In this document: in pieces, positions 1 through 8,295 of the stretch
How positions within the stretch are numbered: position 1 is the first letter of the stretch
How the letters are laid out: each line of letters opens with the position of its first letter
Assembly: GCA_041396045.1 (NCBI GenBank)
Contig: JAWKZI010000009.1
Location: 1-64,000, forward strand
Source of the DNA: SHZI01 sp041396045
Lineage (GTDB): Bacteria > Pseudomonadota > Gammaproteobacteria > Steroidobacterales > GCA-2729495
Reading direction: 5' to 3'
Length of the DNA: 64,000 nt
The notes under the pieces: model-generated
What the model saw: the letters and a program-made list of their open reading frames with translations, nothing else
Databases searched by the model: none
What the model was told of the DNA's origin: nothing
Position numbers and translations under genes: made by a program

Positions 1-150
1 GCGGCCTATCAGCAGGATCCGGAATTCTTTGCTTTCTATCGATCCATACAGGCGTATAGAAAGTCCCTCGGCAAGGATAATGACCTGCTGATTCTGGGTA
101 CGGACGGCGAGTTCTTCCGCTACCTGGAGAAGCCCAAGGCCGGCCGCTGA
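1..150 (+). CDS. hflC: HflC, C-terminal end (cut by window start)
   Basis: The window opens inside a reading frame that ends in TGA at 148-150 and encodes 49 residues, including FFAFYRSIQAYRKSL and LLILGTDGEFFRYL. These match the C-terminus of HflC, the SPFH/prohibitin-like inner-membrane protein that pairs with HflK and modulates the FtsH protease. The next genes are a DUF2065 protein and purA, the usual gammaproteobacterial order hflK-hflC-DUF2065-purA, which supports the call. The start and the SPFH domain lie outside the window. Confidence 0.88.
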   Translation, partial: AAYQQDPEFFAFYRSIQAYRKSLGKDNDLLILGTDGEFFRYLEKPKAGR

Positions 151-157
151 GGGTTAC

Positions 158-355
158 GTGGACTGGAAAGATCTCCTGACGGGTGTCGCGCTGTATCTCG
201 TGCTTGAGGGTATTTTGCCTTTTCTGAGTCCTGACGGCTGGCGGCGAAGCATGACAGTGATTGCCGGATTGCCACGTCGGCAACTCCGAATCTTCGGCCT
301 GATCAGCATGCTGGCTGGCCTCGTGCTGCTGTTTGTTGTGCGGAGCGGGAGCTGA
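158..355 (+). CDS. DUF2065 family small membrane protein (YjeT-like)
   Basis: A 65-residue protein with a GTG start 7 bases after the hflC stop. It has two hydrophobic segments, residues about 5-23 and 43-61, joined by a basic loop containing GWRRSM and LPRRQLR. This is the pattern of DUF2065 (E. coli YjeT), a two-helix inner-membrane protein of unknown function encoded between hflC and purA in many Gammaproteobacteria. Position and size both fit. Only 2 bases separate its stop from the purA start, so the genes are probably co-transcribed. Confidence 0.85.
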   Translation: MDWKDLLTGVALYLVLEGILPFLSPDGWRRSMTVIAGLPRRQLRIFGLISMLAGLVLLFVVRSGS

Positions 356-357
356 TC

Positions 358-1650
358 GTGGGCAAGTGCGTCATTGTCATCGGTACCCAGTGGGGCGATG
401 AGGGCAAGGGCAAGCTCGTTGATCTGCTCACCGAGCAGGCGCAGGCCGTGGTCCGCTTTCAGGGTGGTCACAACGCTGGTCATACGCTGATTATCGATGG
501 CGAGAAGACGGTGCTGCACCTCATTCCATCCGGCATTCTCCGTCCGGGTGTGGATTGCATTATCGCCAACGGGGTCGTCGTGCATTTGCCATCCCTGCTG
601 AAGGAGATTGATGGCCTCGATGGGCGCGGGATCGGCGTCACTGAACGGCTAAAGCTCAGCGCTGCCTGCCCGTTGATTCTGCCGTCACATATTGCGCTGG
701 ACCAGGCTCGAGAGCAGGCTCGGGGGCATCGTGCCATTGGTACCACCGGCCGCGGCATTGGCCCTGCCTATGAAGATAAAGCCGGCAGGCGCTCACTGCG
801 CATGGCAGATCTTTTCGACGAGCAGCAATTCAGTGTTGAACTGGCCGAAGTCATGGAGTTTCACAACTTCATGCTGGAACACTATTACAAGGTAGCTGCG
901 GTCGATTTCTCGGCAACCCGCGACGAGTGGCTGGCCATGGCATCCCGGGTCAAGCCGATGATTGTCGATGCGGTTGCCATACTTGATGGCTTGCGGAGAG
1001 CCGGGGCGAATCTCCTGTTCGAGGGTGCCCAGGGTGCGTTGCTCGACGTCGACCACGGGACCTATCCGTATGTCACTTCGTCGAATACCGCTGCAGGGTG
1101 TGCAGCAACAGGTTCCGGGCTTGGGCCGACCGACTTCGACTATGTGCTTGGCGTCGTCAAGGCTTATGCGACGCGTGTTGGTGCCGGCCCGTTTCCCACC
1201 GAGCTGTTCGACGGAATCGGGGAGCGGCTTGCGCGTGTCGGCGTAGAGTTTGGGTCGACCACCGGCAGACCGAGACGTTGCGGCTGGTTCGATGCCGTTA
1301 TTGTGCGCAGGGCAATCATCAACAGCAGTGTCACGGGACTTTGCGTGACGAAACTGGATGTTCTCGACGGTCTGGACGAAGTAAAAATTTGTACCGGTTA
1401 CCGGTTGAACGGCGAAGTTTCGGTAAACCCGCCGCTGGTTATGGAACAGTATGCGGATGTAGAGCCGGTGTACGAAGCGGTGCCAGGCTGGACCGAATCA
1501 ACCGTGGGCATGCGGCGACTGGACCAGCTTCCCAAGGCTGCACGACATTATCTCGAGCGTATCGAGGCGATCGTAGGCGTTCCCGTTGACATGATTTCGA
1601 CCGGGGCTGATCGCGATCACAACATCATCATTCGTCACCCCTTCGAATAG
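358..1650 (+). CDS. purA: Adenylosuccinate synthetase
   Basis: PurA joins IMP and aspartate, using GTP, to make adenylosuccinate, the first committed step from IMP to AMP in the cytoplasm. The 430-residue product has normal family length. The phosphate-binding loop GDEGKGK is at residues 13-19, the catalytic-histidine motif GGHNAGHT near residue 38, the IMP-binding motif GTTGRGIGPAYEDK near 130, and the late GTP/aspartate loop STTGRPRRCGWFD near 300. The start is GTG at 358, two bases after the DUF2065 stop, giving an N-terminus (MGKCVIVIGTQWGDEGKGK) that matches the family. The frame is intact. Confidence 0.98.
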   Translation: MGKCVIVIGTQWGDEGKGKLVDLLTEQAQAVVRFQGGHNAGHTLIIDGEKTVLHLIPSGILRPGVDCIIANGVVVHLPSLLKEIDGLDGRGIGVTERLKLSAACPLILPSHIALDQAREQARGHRAIGTTGRGIGPAYEDKAGRRSLRMADLFDEQQFSVELAEVMEFHNFMLEHYYKVAAVDFSATRDEWLAMASRVKPMIVDAVAILDGLRRAGANLLFEGAQGALLDVDHGTYPYVTSSNTAAGCAATGSGLGPTDFDYVLGVVKAYATRVGAGPFPTELFDGIGERLARVGVEFGSTTGRPRRCGWFDAVIVRRAIINSSVTGLCVTKLDVLDGLDEVKICTGYRLNGEVSVNPPLVMEQYADVEPVYEAVPGWTESTVGMRRLDQLPKAARHYLERIEAIVGVPVDMISTGADRDHNIIIRHPFE

Positions 1651-1666
1651 CTTCCGGCGTCGTTTT

Positions 1667-2670
1667 GTGCGCCACCAGCTGACTTTTTTGTGGCGTCTGG
1701 CAGGGTGCAAGTCGGCCTCGGTACTGCGGACGGCCATTACAGTGCTTATCGCTTCTGTACTGATCAGTGGTTGTATGCTTCGTGTCGCCTATGAGCAACT
1801 TGACTGGCTGACACTCTGGTACGCAGATGACTACCTGGATCTGAGCAAACCGCAGAAGGCGACCGCCAAAGCGGCTATTGTTGAGTTGCTTGACTGGCAT
1901 CGCACCACGCAGCTACCTCGTTATCTGCAGATTTCCAATCAGTTGCTGGAGCAGATTGGCAAACCGATGTCGCCGGCCTTCCTCGAATGCGAGTTCAACG
2001 AGTTCGTTGGTGTTCTGGATGATTCGCTCCTTAAAGTCAGCCCTGATATTGCGGCGCTGCTTGAGAGTCTTGGCGATGCGCAGGTTACGCATCTCTCCGC
2101 CCGGCTCGCCAGAGAAAACAAGGAGATGGAGTCGGACTATTCCGGGTCCAGTCGGGAAGAGCGTCGACGCAAGCAGGACAAGGCCATCATGCGGGTTTTT
2201 CGACGCTATGTTGGCCGCCTTGACGGGACGCAGGAGGAGATGATCCGGAAGGCCACGGCCGAATTCCACGATTTATCGGCTGAATGGTTGCAGCGACGTA
2301 CGCAATGGCAGAACGAATTCCGCCAATTGCTGGATGTTCGTAAAACAGATCCGGACTTCGCAGCGAGGGTGACTACGCTGTTTGTTGATCAGAACCAGTT
2401 CGACAGTCCTGACTATCGACGCCGCGTGGAAGAAAACAAGGTGCGTGCTTTTGCGATGATCGCTGATGTTCTGGGGAGCCTTTCTGACGCGCAGACCAGG
2501 CATCTGCGCAAGCGATTGGCCACGGATTCTGCAGATATGGCAATTCTGATACGCAGGGGCGCAAACCACCCGGACGCAGGCGAGCCTGCCGCACCGGACA
2601 GGTCTGCGCTGAGCAGATCAGGATCCATGGGATCAAGTGTCAACAGTACAGAGAAATACCGGACACGGTG

Positions 2671-2692
<22 letters not shown>
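1667..2692 (+). CDS. DUF6279-like lipoprotein
   Basis: A 341-residue protein with a GTG start 16 bases after purA. Residues 20-36 form a hydrophobic signal segment ending in the lipobox LISGC, so it is probably lipidated at Cys36. The mature part starts MLRVAYEQLDWLTLWYADDY, typical of the DUF6279 lipoprotein family of unknown function, and is mostly helical and charged. Oddly, the last residues are read through the 3' end of the oppositely oriented tRNA-Leu gene: the stop at 2690-2692 lies 22 bases inside it. The tail after about residue 305 therefore looks unconserved, and an upstream indel may have removed an earlier stop. Confidence 0.7.
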
Positions 2693-2757
<65 letters not shown>

Positions 2758-2787
2758 GCGGTGGGAGGCACTTAATAAGAGTGCGGC

Positions 2788-2816
2788 AATTTAAAGGCAG
2801 GCTGTATGCTTGTCAA
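2788..2816 (-). promoter_or_regulatory. Promoter of tRNA-Leu
   Basis: On the minus strand a perfect -35 box TTGACA (2816-2811) is followed after 17 bases by TAAATT (2793-2788), which matches the -10 consensus at 4 of 6 positions. Transcription would begin near 2781, leaving a leader of about 24 bases before the mature tRNA. Box quality, spacing and position agree; the start itself is inferred. Confidence 0.7.
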
Positions 2817-2845
2817 CGTAATGAACAAATCGTTGATCAACTTTA

Positions 2846-5086
2846 GTGGCTAGGCGGCGTTCTGGCCGAAAGCCCGGAACCCCGCCGGCAGCTGCTGCTG
2901 GCAAGGGCACTTATCGACATCCCGTGGCCGGACCCAATGATCTGCTGGCGGCACTTCGGGACCAGGGGGTGCCGTTGACCCTGGCTGCTCTCGCAACGCA
3001 GCTCGATATACGTGGCGAGCGGCAAGTGGCAGAACTGCGCAAGCGTCTGGAGGTTCTGCGGGTGTCCGGACAATTGCTGGTCAACCGTCGGGGAGAGTAT
3101 TGCCTCAGTGACAAGCTGGACGTCGTTGCGGGAACGGCCACGTCGCATCGGGACGGCTACGGTTTTGTAGCTCCGGATGATGGTGGCACCGACATCTTTT
3201 TGCCAGTAGCGGAAATGCGTGCGGTGCTGGACGGCGACCGGGTGGCCGTTCGGGTGTCGAGCCGCGGTCGTGATGGCCGGCGGGCAGGTACGCTGGTGGA
3301 GATTCTGGCAAGAAGTCACAAGAGCCTGGTTGGCCGATATCACCGCGAGCGTGGCCTTGGGTGGGTCGTCGAAGCTGGGCGGTCGCCGCATCATTTTGTG
3401 GTGACCGATGGTGACCGCAATGGGGCGGAAGTCGGCCAGCTCGTAAAGCTTGAGATAATCAAGTATCCCGGCCCTGATCACGAAGCCAGGGGCCGGGTGG
3501 TTGAGGTGCTTGGCAATCCGGATACGCCTTCGGTGTTGACGGCTGCAGCTATCGAGATGTTTCACATTCCGTCGGAATGGCCCACTCCGGTCCTCAATGC
3601 CGCGAATCACCTGGGACGGGAGGTTGCCGATAACGACAAGCGTGGGCGCACCGACCTGCGTAGCCTGCCGCTGGTAACCATCGACGGCGAAGATGCCCGT
3701 GATTTCGACGATGCTGTCTATGCAGAACCATCGGGTGATGGCTGGCGCCTGATCGTGGCGATAGCTGATGTGTCGCACTACGTGACGTCCGGTAATGTGA
3801 TTGACAATGAAGCGAAGCGGCGCGGTACGTCGGTGTACTTTCCCGATCAGGTTGTTCCCATGCTGCCCGAGCAGCTGTCGAACGAGCTGTGTTCGCTGAA
3901 GCCGGCGGTTGACCGCTTGTGCATGGTGTGCGACATGCACATCGACAAGCGCGGCAATGTCAAAAGCTCGACGTTCTATCGTGGTGTGATGCGTTCACAC
4001 GCGCGACTGACCTACGGTGTTGTGGATCAGTGGCAGCGCGGTGTGGCCACTGATCCAGTTCCAGTCGCCGTTCAGCCGGCACTGAGGGACCTGTATGCAG
4101 TTTTTGCCTGCCTGATGCAGGCCAGAAAGCGTCGGGGAGCGCTGGATCTGGACCTGCCGGAAATCCGCATTCAGCTCGATGATGCCGGAGCAATAGTCGG
4201 CATTGGTGCACGACACCGGAATGATGCTCACCGGTTGATTGAGGAATGCATGATTGCTGCCAATGTCGAGGCGGCCCGCTACTTGCTGAAACACAAGTTC
4301 ACCACCCTCTATCGCGTTCATGCCGGACCTGAGGGTGACAAGCTTGAAGACCTGCGACAGCTTTTCCAGGGCCTGGGTATTCCCATTGCGGAAACTGCGG
4401 GAAGTCGACCAAGCGAGATCAACAGAGTGCTGCAGCAGATTCGGGATCGGCCGGATTTTCCGATGCTCGCAACAGCAGTCCTGCGAAGTATGAAGCAGGC
4501 GGTCTATCAGCCGGCGAATACCGGACATTTCGGACTGGCGTTAAAAGCCTATGCTCATTTTACGTCGCCCATTCGTCGCTACCCTGATCTGGTCGTGCAT
4601 CGAGGCCTTGGTCATCTGATCGACGGTGGCAAGCCCGCTGCATTTGAGCTGGATATCACCGCAGCCGAGCAGTTGGGGGTTACGACTTCCATGCAGGAGC
4701 GCCGTGCGGAAGAAGCAACGCGACACGTCGAGGCCAGATGCAAGTGTCTGTATATGCAAGAGCATGTTGGCGAGTCACTGGATGGTGTAGTGACGGGCGT
4801 TACGCATTTCGGATTGTTCGTGATGTTGCGCGACTTGCTGGTCGACGGTCTGATTCACGTCACGAGCCTGCCGAGTGATTACTACCATCTGGAGCCTGGC
4901 GCGCGGGGTCTGCTTGGTGAGCGCACCGGCAGGGCATTCCGGCTGGGTGACAATCTGCGCGTCAAGGTGGTGCGGGTGAGTCCTGAGGATGCTCGCATCG
5001 ACCTGGCGCTGGACGACGGTTCGGCCATCCGGGGCGTCAAGGCCAACGGTAATCGCAAGTCGAAGACGTCGCGCCGACAGCAGTGA
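2846..5086 (+). CDS. rnr: Ribonuclease R
   Basis: RNase R is a processive 3'-5' exoribonuclease that degrades structured RNA and helps in rRNA and tmRNA quality control. The 746-residue product shows an N-terminal winged-helix part, OB/cold-shock regions up to about residue 230, the RNB catalytic domain with the metal-binding motif DGEDARDFDDAVY near residue 280 and HFTSPIRRYPDLVVHR near 570, and a C-terminal S1 domain from about 640 (DGVVTGVTHFGLFV). The basic tail is short, ending NRKSKTSRRQQ. The start is GTG at 2846 with no strong ribosome binding site. rlmB follows 7 bases after the stop, the common rnr-rlmB pair. Confidence 0.96.
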   Translation: MARRRSGRKPGTPPAAAAGKGTYRHPVAGPNDLLAALRDQGVPLTLAALATQLDIRGERQVAELRKRLEVLRVSGQLLVNRRGEYCLSDKLDVVAGTATSHRDGYGFVAPDDGGTDIFLPVAEMRAVLDGDRVAVRVSSRGRDGRRAGTLVEILARSHKSLVGRYHRERGLGWVVEAGRSPHHFVVTDGDRNGAEVGQLVKLEIIKYPGPDHEARGRVVEVLGNPDTPSVLTAAAIEMFHIPSEWPTPVLNAANHLGREVADNDKRGRTDLRSLPLVTIDGEDARDFDDAVYAEPSGDGWRLIVAIADVSHYVTSGNVIDNEAKRRGTSVYFPDQVVPMLPEQLSNELCSLKPAVDRLCMVCDMHIDKRGNVKSSTFYRGVMRSHARLTYGVVDQWQRGVATDPVPVAVQPALRDLYAVFACLMQARKRRGALDLDLPEIRIQLDDAGAIVGIGARHRNDAHRLIEECMIAANVEAARYLLKHKFTTLYRVHAGPEGDKLEDLRQLFQGLGIPIAETAGSRPSEINRVLQQIRDRPDFPMLATAVLRSMKQAVYQPANTGHFGLALKAYAHFTSPIRRYPDLVVHRGLGHLIDGGKPAAFELDITAAEQLGVTTSMQERRAEEATRHVEARCKCLYMQEHVGESLDGVVTGVTHFGLFVMLRDLLVDGLIHVTSLPSDYYHLEPGARGLLGERTGRAFRLGDNLRVKVVRVSPEDARIDLALDDGSAIRGVKANGNRKSKTSRRQQ

Positions 5087-5093
5087 TCACGCC

Positions 5094-5888
5094 GTGAAGC
5101 AGCGCCTGGTTTGTGGCATCCATGCGGTACGGCAAGTTCTGCTGGCGCAACCGGAGGCCGTCGAGCGGGTGTACCTGCAGGCAGATCTTGGCGTTGAGCG
5201 GCGCGCCCGCCTTGCCGATGTGCTGAGCCATGCAGCCCATGTGCAGCCCGTCCCGGCCGACGAACTGGCACGGATGACCGGCACGGAAAAACATCAAGGC
5301 GTCGCTGCCGAAGTACTGCATGCCGGTCCTTTGTCCGAGGCCGACGCCAAAGCGATGCTTGGCCGGATCGAGCGACCACTGGTGCTTGTGCTGGATGGCG
5401 TACAGGATCCGCGCAATTTCGGGGCCTGTCTGCGCACGGCGGATGCAGCCGGCGTGGATCTGGTCGTTACCAGCCGGCATCGCAATGTCGACATAACACC
5501 GGTTGTCAGCAAGGTCGCGGCTGGAGCGGCGGAATCCCAGACGGTTCTTCAGGCAGGGAATCTGGTGCGATTTCTGGAAACCATGAAATCCCTGGGGCTC
5601 TGGATTGTTGGCACCGACGATGCCGCGGAATCATCGCTGTATGACACCGACTTGACGGTGGCTACCGCGCTGGTGCTGGGGGCAGAAGGGGAGGGTCTGC
5701 GACGACTGACCAGCGAGCGATGCGACTATCGGGTCAGCCTGCCCATGCGTGGCATGGTCAGCAGCCTCAATGTCGCGGTTGCGGCTGGTATTTGCCTTTT
5801 CGAGTGCAATCGCCAGCGCAGCATCGGACCGGCTTGCCCCGGACCCCGCCATTCCGGTAGCATTCGCGTCCCGCTGGTTCCACAATGA
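5094..5888 (+). CDS. rlmB: 23S rRNA (guanosine-2'-O-)-methyltransferase RlmB
   Basis: RlmB methylates the 2'-O of G2251 (E. coli numbering) in the peptidyl-transferase loop of 23S rRNA with S-adenosylmethionine. I place the start at GTG 5094, giving 264 residues that begin VKQRLVCGIHAVRQVL, the family N-terminus; the longer upstream frame only reads through the end of rnr. SpoU knot motifs are present: NFGACLRTADAAGVD near residue 108, LGAEGEGL near 195 and SLPMRGMVSSLNVAVAAGI near 215. The C-terminal 25 residues look unconserved. It is in an apparent operon with rnr, upstream of rpsF. Confidence 0.95.
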   Translation: MKQRLVCGIHAVRQVLLAQPEAVERVYLQADLGVERRARLADVLSHAAHVQPVPADELARMTGTEKHQGVAAEVLHAGPLSEADAKAMLGRIERPLVLVLDGVQDPRNFGACLRTADAAGVDLVVTSRHRNVDITPVVSKVAAGAAESQTVLQAGNLVRFLETMKSLGLWIVGTDDAAESSLYDTDLTVATALVLGAEGEGLRRLTSERCDYRVSLPMRGMVSSLNVAVAAGICLFECNRQRSIGPACPGPRHSGSIRVPLVPQ

Positions 5889-5912
5889 ACCTGCGGTCCC
5901 TTGCCACACCAA

Positions 5913-5958
5913 TCGGTCGGGTTCTGATGCAGCATCACTATGCTGCGGCCGGTACCGA
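5913..5958 (+). promoter_or_regulatory. Putative S6:S18-binding leader of the rpsF operon
   Basis: The 105-base gap before rpsF can fold into a two-part hairpin. An outer stem pairs TCGGT (5913-5917) with ACCGA (5954-5958), and an inner stem pairs CGG (5918-5920) with CCG (5949-5951), leaving bases 5952-5953 bulged. A terminal 6-bp stem GCAGCA/TGCTGC (5929-5934/5941-5946) caps it. Bacterial rpsF leaders often carry a structure bound by the S6:S18 complex for feedback control, with a CCG element beside a bulge, which this resembles. The pairing is visible; the regulatory role is inferred. Confidence 0.45.
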
Positions 5959-5993
5959 CATCTGGGTGGCTTTAATCCATAAGGAGAATTTGT

Positions 5994-6419
5994 ATGCGTC
6001 ATTACGAGATCGTCTTTCTCGTGCACCCGGATCAGAGCGAGCAGGTCCCCGCCATGGTTGAGCGTTATCGCTCGATAATCACGACGGGTGGCGGTCAGGT
6101 GCATCGGCTTGAGGACTGGGGACGTCGTCAACTCGCCCATTCCATCAACAAAGTTCACAAGGCCCATTACGTACTCATGAACATCGAGTGCGATCAGGTA
6201 ATCCTGGCTGAACTTGTGGCCGCATTCCGATTCAGCGACGCCGTCCTGCGCCACCTCGTAATGGGTCGGGATGAGGCGGCGACCGATGCCTCACCTCTGG
6301 TCAAGGCAGCCGATGACGGTGCCAGTCCCGCGTTCGAATTGAGCGATGGTGATGATGATGATGGCGATGGTGATGGTGCCAGCGACAATAGTGACACCGA
6401 TTCCAGTGCTGCAGCCTGA
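5994..6419 (+). CDS. rpsF: 30S ribosomal protein S6 with long acidic tail
   Basis: S6 binds the platform of the 30S subunit next to S18. Residues 1-95 are a normal S6 fold (MRHYEIVFLVHPDQSEQVP, then RLEDWGRRQLAHSINKVHKA and YVLMNIEC). Beyond residue 100 a roughly 40-residue extension rich in Asp, Ser and Ala runs to the end, including a run of mixed Asp/Gly near residues 118-130. In E. coli the S6 C-terminus is extended with glutamates by RimK; here a longer acidic tail is encoded. AAGGAG sits 8 bases before the ATG. It opens the rpsF-rpsR-DUF2232-rplI operon. Confidence 0.97.
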   Translation: MRHYEIVFLVHPDQSEQVPAMVERYRSIITTGGGQVHRLEDWGRRQLAHSINKVHKAHYVLMNIECDQVILAELVAAFRFSDAVLRHLVMGRDEAATDASPLVKAADDGASPAFELSDGDDDDGDGDGASDNSDTDSSAAA

Positions 6420-6455
6420 TTGGCGCGCCTTAAAGCGATCTAGGACAACTGATTC

Positions 6456-6680
6456 ATGAGCAAGTATTTTCGTCGTCGCAAGTTCTGCAAATTCACGGCC
6501 GAAGGGGTCAAGGAGATCGACTACAAGGATCTTGAAACCCTGCGTGCCTATGTGACAGAAACCGGGAAGATTGTGCCAAGCCGGATCACCGGCACCAAGG
6601 CCCGCTATCAGCGCCAGTTGGCAGTCGCGGTAAAGCGCGCTCGCTTCCTTGCCCTTCTGCCGTATACGGACAAGCATTAA
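6456..6680 (+). CDS. rpsR: 30S ribosomal protein S18
   Basis: A 74-residue basic protein starting MSKYFRRRKFCKF, with IDYKDLETLRAYVTETGKI and the RNA-binding stretch PSRITGTKARYQRQLAVAVKRAR, all diagnostic of S18, which forms a heterodimer with S6 on the 30S platform. The length is normal and the frame intact. It lies 36 bases after rpsF, as in most Proteobacteria. Confidence 0.98.
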   Translation: MSKYFRRRKFCKFTAEGVKEIDYKDLETLRAYVTETGKIVPSRITGTKARYQRQLAVAVKRARFLALLPYTDKH

Positions 6681-6785
6681 TCGGCAGACCAGTCGGCTGC
6701 GAATCGTACAGCCACCGGGCTGCCGACGTCATGGTTGGCGGAGGCGATCGACCGGATCGTCGACCGTACAGCGCGGCTGCCAGAT

Positions 6786-7706
6786 ATGAGAGGGCTCTTC
6801 CGCTTTATCGCTGCGAGCCGTGCGGCCAGGGCCGTTGCGATTGTTCTCACATTCCTGGTGCCACTCACCAATGTTCTGAGTGCGGCCATTCTGATAATTG
6901 CCGCACGTGCCGGGTGGCGCAGTGTGCTGATGGATTTCAGCATTTGTCTGGTAATGCTGGGCGTACTGTTGCAGGTTACCGGCAGTATGGCTCCAGGTAC
7001 CGCACTGGTAAGTGCCGTTGGCTTGTGGGGCGGTGCCGCCGCAGGAGGGCTACTTCTCCTGAGGTACCGGTCTGTCAATCTGGTTGTACAGTCATTCGTG
7101 ATTGCCGCGCTGCTGGGTGTTTTGGCTGCGAGCCTGATTATTCCTGATGCACGTGGCTACTGGCTGCCGGTGCTCGAAGCGCTGATAAAGTCGGCCGGCT
7201 TGCCGCAAGCCGAAGGCTTGCCCGCTGACTGGCTGGCGACACTGGCGACCTTGATGCACGGTGTTATTGCGGCGAGTCTGCTGTCCACGCTGGTAGTGGC
7301 ATTGATGCTGGCACTGTGGATGTCGCGTGGTCCAGAGGCTGCGCGAGCGTCCGGCACCGGTGGCCCGGGGCCCTGGTCCGGCCAGTCTGCAGATCCGGGT
7401 CCGCGTCCGTCAGAGAGCTGGCGACGGCAATTTCTGGAACTAAAAATGGGTCGGGTGCTGGCTGCACTGGGGCTCGTGGCAGCACTGGCAATGCTTGCGG
7501 GGGCCGCAAGTTTTGGTGGTAGCGCAGTGCTGGTACTTGCCACCGGCTTTGTAGCCCAGGGACTTTCGATTGTGCACTGGACTGCCGATAACTGGCAGTG
7601 GCCCAGAATATGGCCGCTGGCACTGTACGGCTTTCTGTTTCTGGGGCGCCTGCTGGCGGGTTTATGTTGCTGGCCATGGCACTTGCCGGGTTGGTCGACA
7701 ATGTGA
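6786..7706 (+). CDS. DUF2232 family membrane protein
   Basis: An integral membrane protein of 306 residues with roughly seven or eight hydrophobic segments, for example residues 14-40, 50-70, 78-95 and 102-125 and two pairs near the C-terminus. DUF2232 proteins of unknown function are encoded between rpsR and rplI in many Gammaproteobacteria, and the start MRGLFRFIAASRAARAV fits them. I chose ATG 6786 over an in-frame TTG at 6735, which adds 17 charged residues that the family lacks. A Gly/Pro/Ser-rich loop near residues 200-225 separates the two membrane halves. No enzymatic motif is visible. Confidence 0.75.
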   Translation: MRGLFRFIAASRAARAVAIVLTFLVPLTNVLSAAILIIAARAGWRSVLMDFSICLVMLGVLLQVTGSMAPGTALVSAVGLWGGAAAGGLLLLRYRSVNLVVQSFVIAALLGVLAASLIIPDARGYWLPVLEALIKSAGLPQAEGLPADWLATLATLMHGVIAASLLSTLVVALMLALWMSRGPEAARASGTGGPGPWSGQSADPGPRPSESWRRQFLELKMGRVLAALGLVAALAMLAGAASFGGSAVLVLATGFVAQGLSIVHWTADNWQWPRIWPLALYGFLFLGRLLAGLCCWPWHLPGWSTM

Positions 7707-7789
7707 TCAGTCTGCGCCGCCCCCGGTCGAATGTGGTTTAATACGCGCCCCCAACCCGGCCAGGAATGGCCAGACAGAGAAACAGAACT

Positions 7790-8257
7790 ATGGACGTGAT
7801 CCTCCTCGAAAAAGTTGAAAATCTTGGCGCCATTGGCGACAAGGTCAATGTTCGGTCCGGTTATGGCCGTAACTTCCTGCTGCCGAGAGGCAAGGCAACC
7901 CTGGCCACGCCAGCCAATATCGCCATCTTCGAGGCCCGACGTGCCGAGTTGGAAAAGAAAGAAGCTGAAGAGTTGCAAGCAGCCCAGCGACGGGCGGCGA
8001 GTGCGGCTGAATTGAACATCCAGTTATCTGCCAAGGCAGGTACTGAGGGCAAGTTGTTAGGTACGCTGGGCACCACCGACAATGCTGAGGAATGCACTGC
8101 AGCCGGCGTACCCGTCAAGCGTAGCGAAGTGCGCCTGCCTGAAGGCCCGATCCGGACCGTTGGCGAGCACCAGGTGGAACTGCATCTGCATAGTGACGTG
8201 AATGCCGTTGTCAGGATCACAGTGGTTGCCGAGGAAGAAGGCGGCGGAACCAGCTAG
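7790..8257 (+). CDS. rplI: 50S ribosomal protein L9
   Basis: L9 binds 23S rRNA through its N-domain and reaches out from the 50S subunit on a long helix. The start at ATG 7790 gives the canonical N-terminus MDVILLEKVENLGAIGDKV, followed by RSGYGRNFLLPRGKA, the rRNA-binding signature. A charged connecting helix follows (residues 45-75), then the C-terminal domain. The 155 residues are close to normal length. An in-frame ATG at 7766 adds eight residues the family lacks. It ends the rpsF operon. Confidence 0.97.
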   Translation: MDVILLEKVENLGAIGDKVNVRSGYGRNFLLPRGKATLATPANIAIFEARRAELEKKEAEELQAAQRRAASAAELNIQLSAKAGTEGKLLGTLGTTDNAEECTAAGVPVKRSEVRLPEGPIRTVGEHQVELHLHSDVNAVVRITVVAEEEGGGTS

Positions 8258-8295
8258 GCTCCCTGTTTTCCCGGCAAGCAGTACCAGCACTCCTT

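Noticed and set aside
6194..6397. Ser-rich minus-strand open frame opposite the S6 tail
   Set aside because: It is the complement of the GAT/GAC-rich acidic tail of rpsF, hence the poly-Ser composition.
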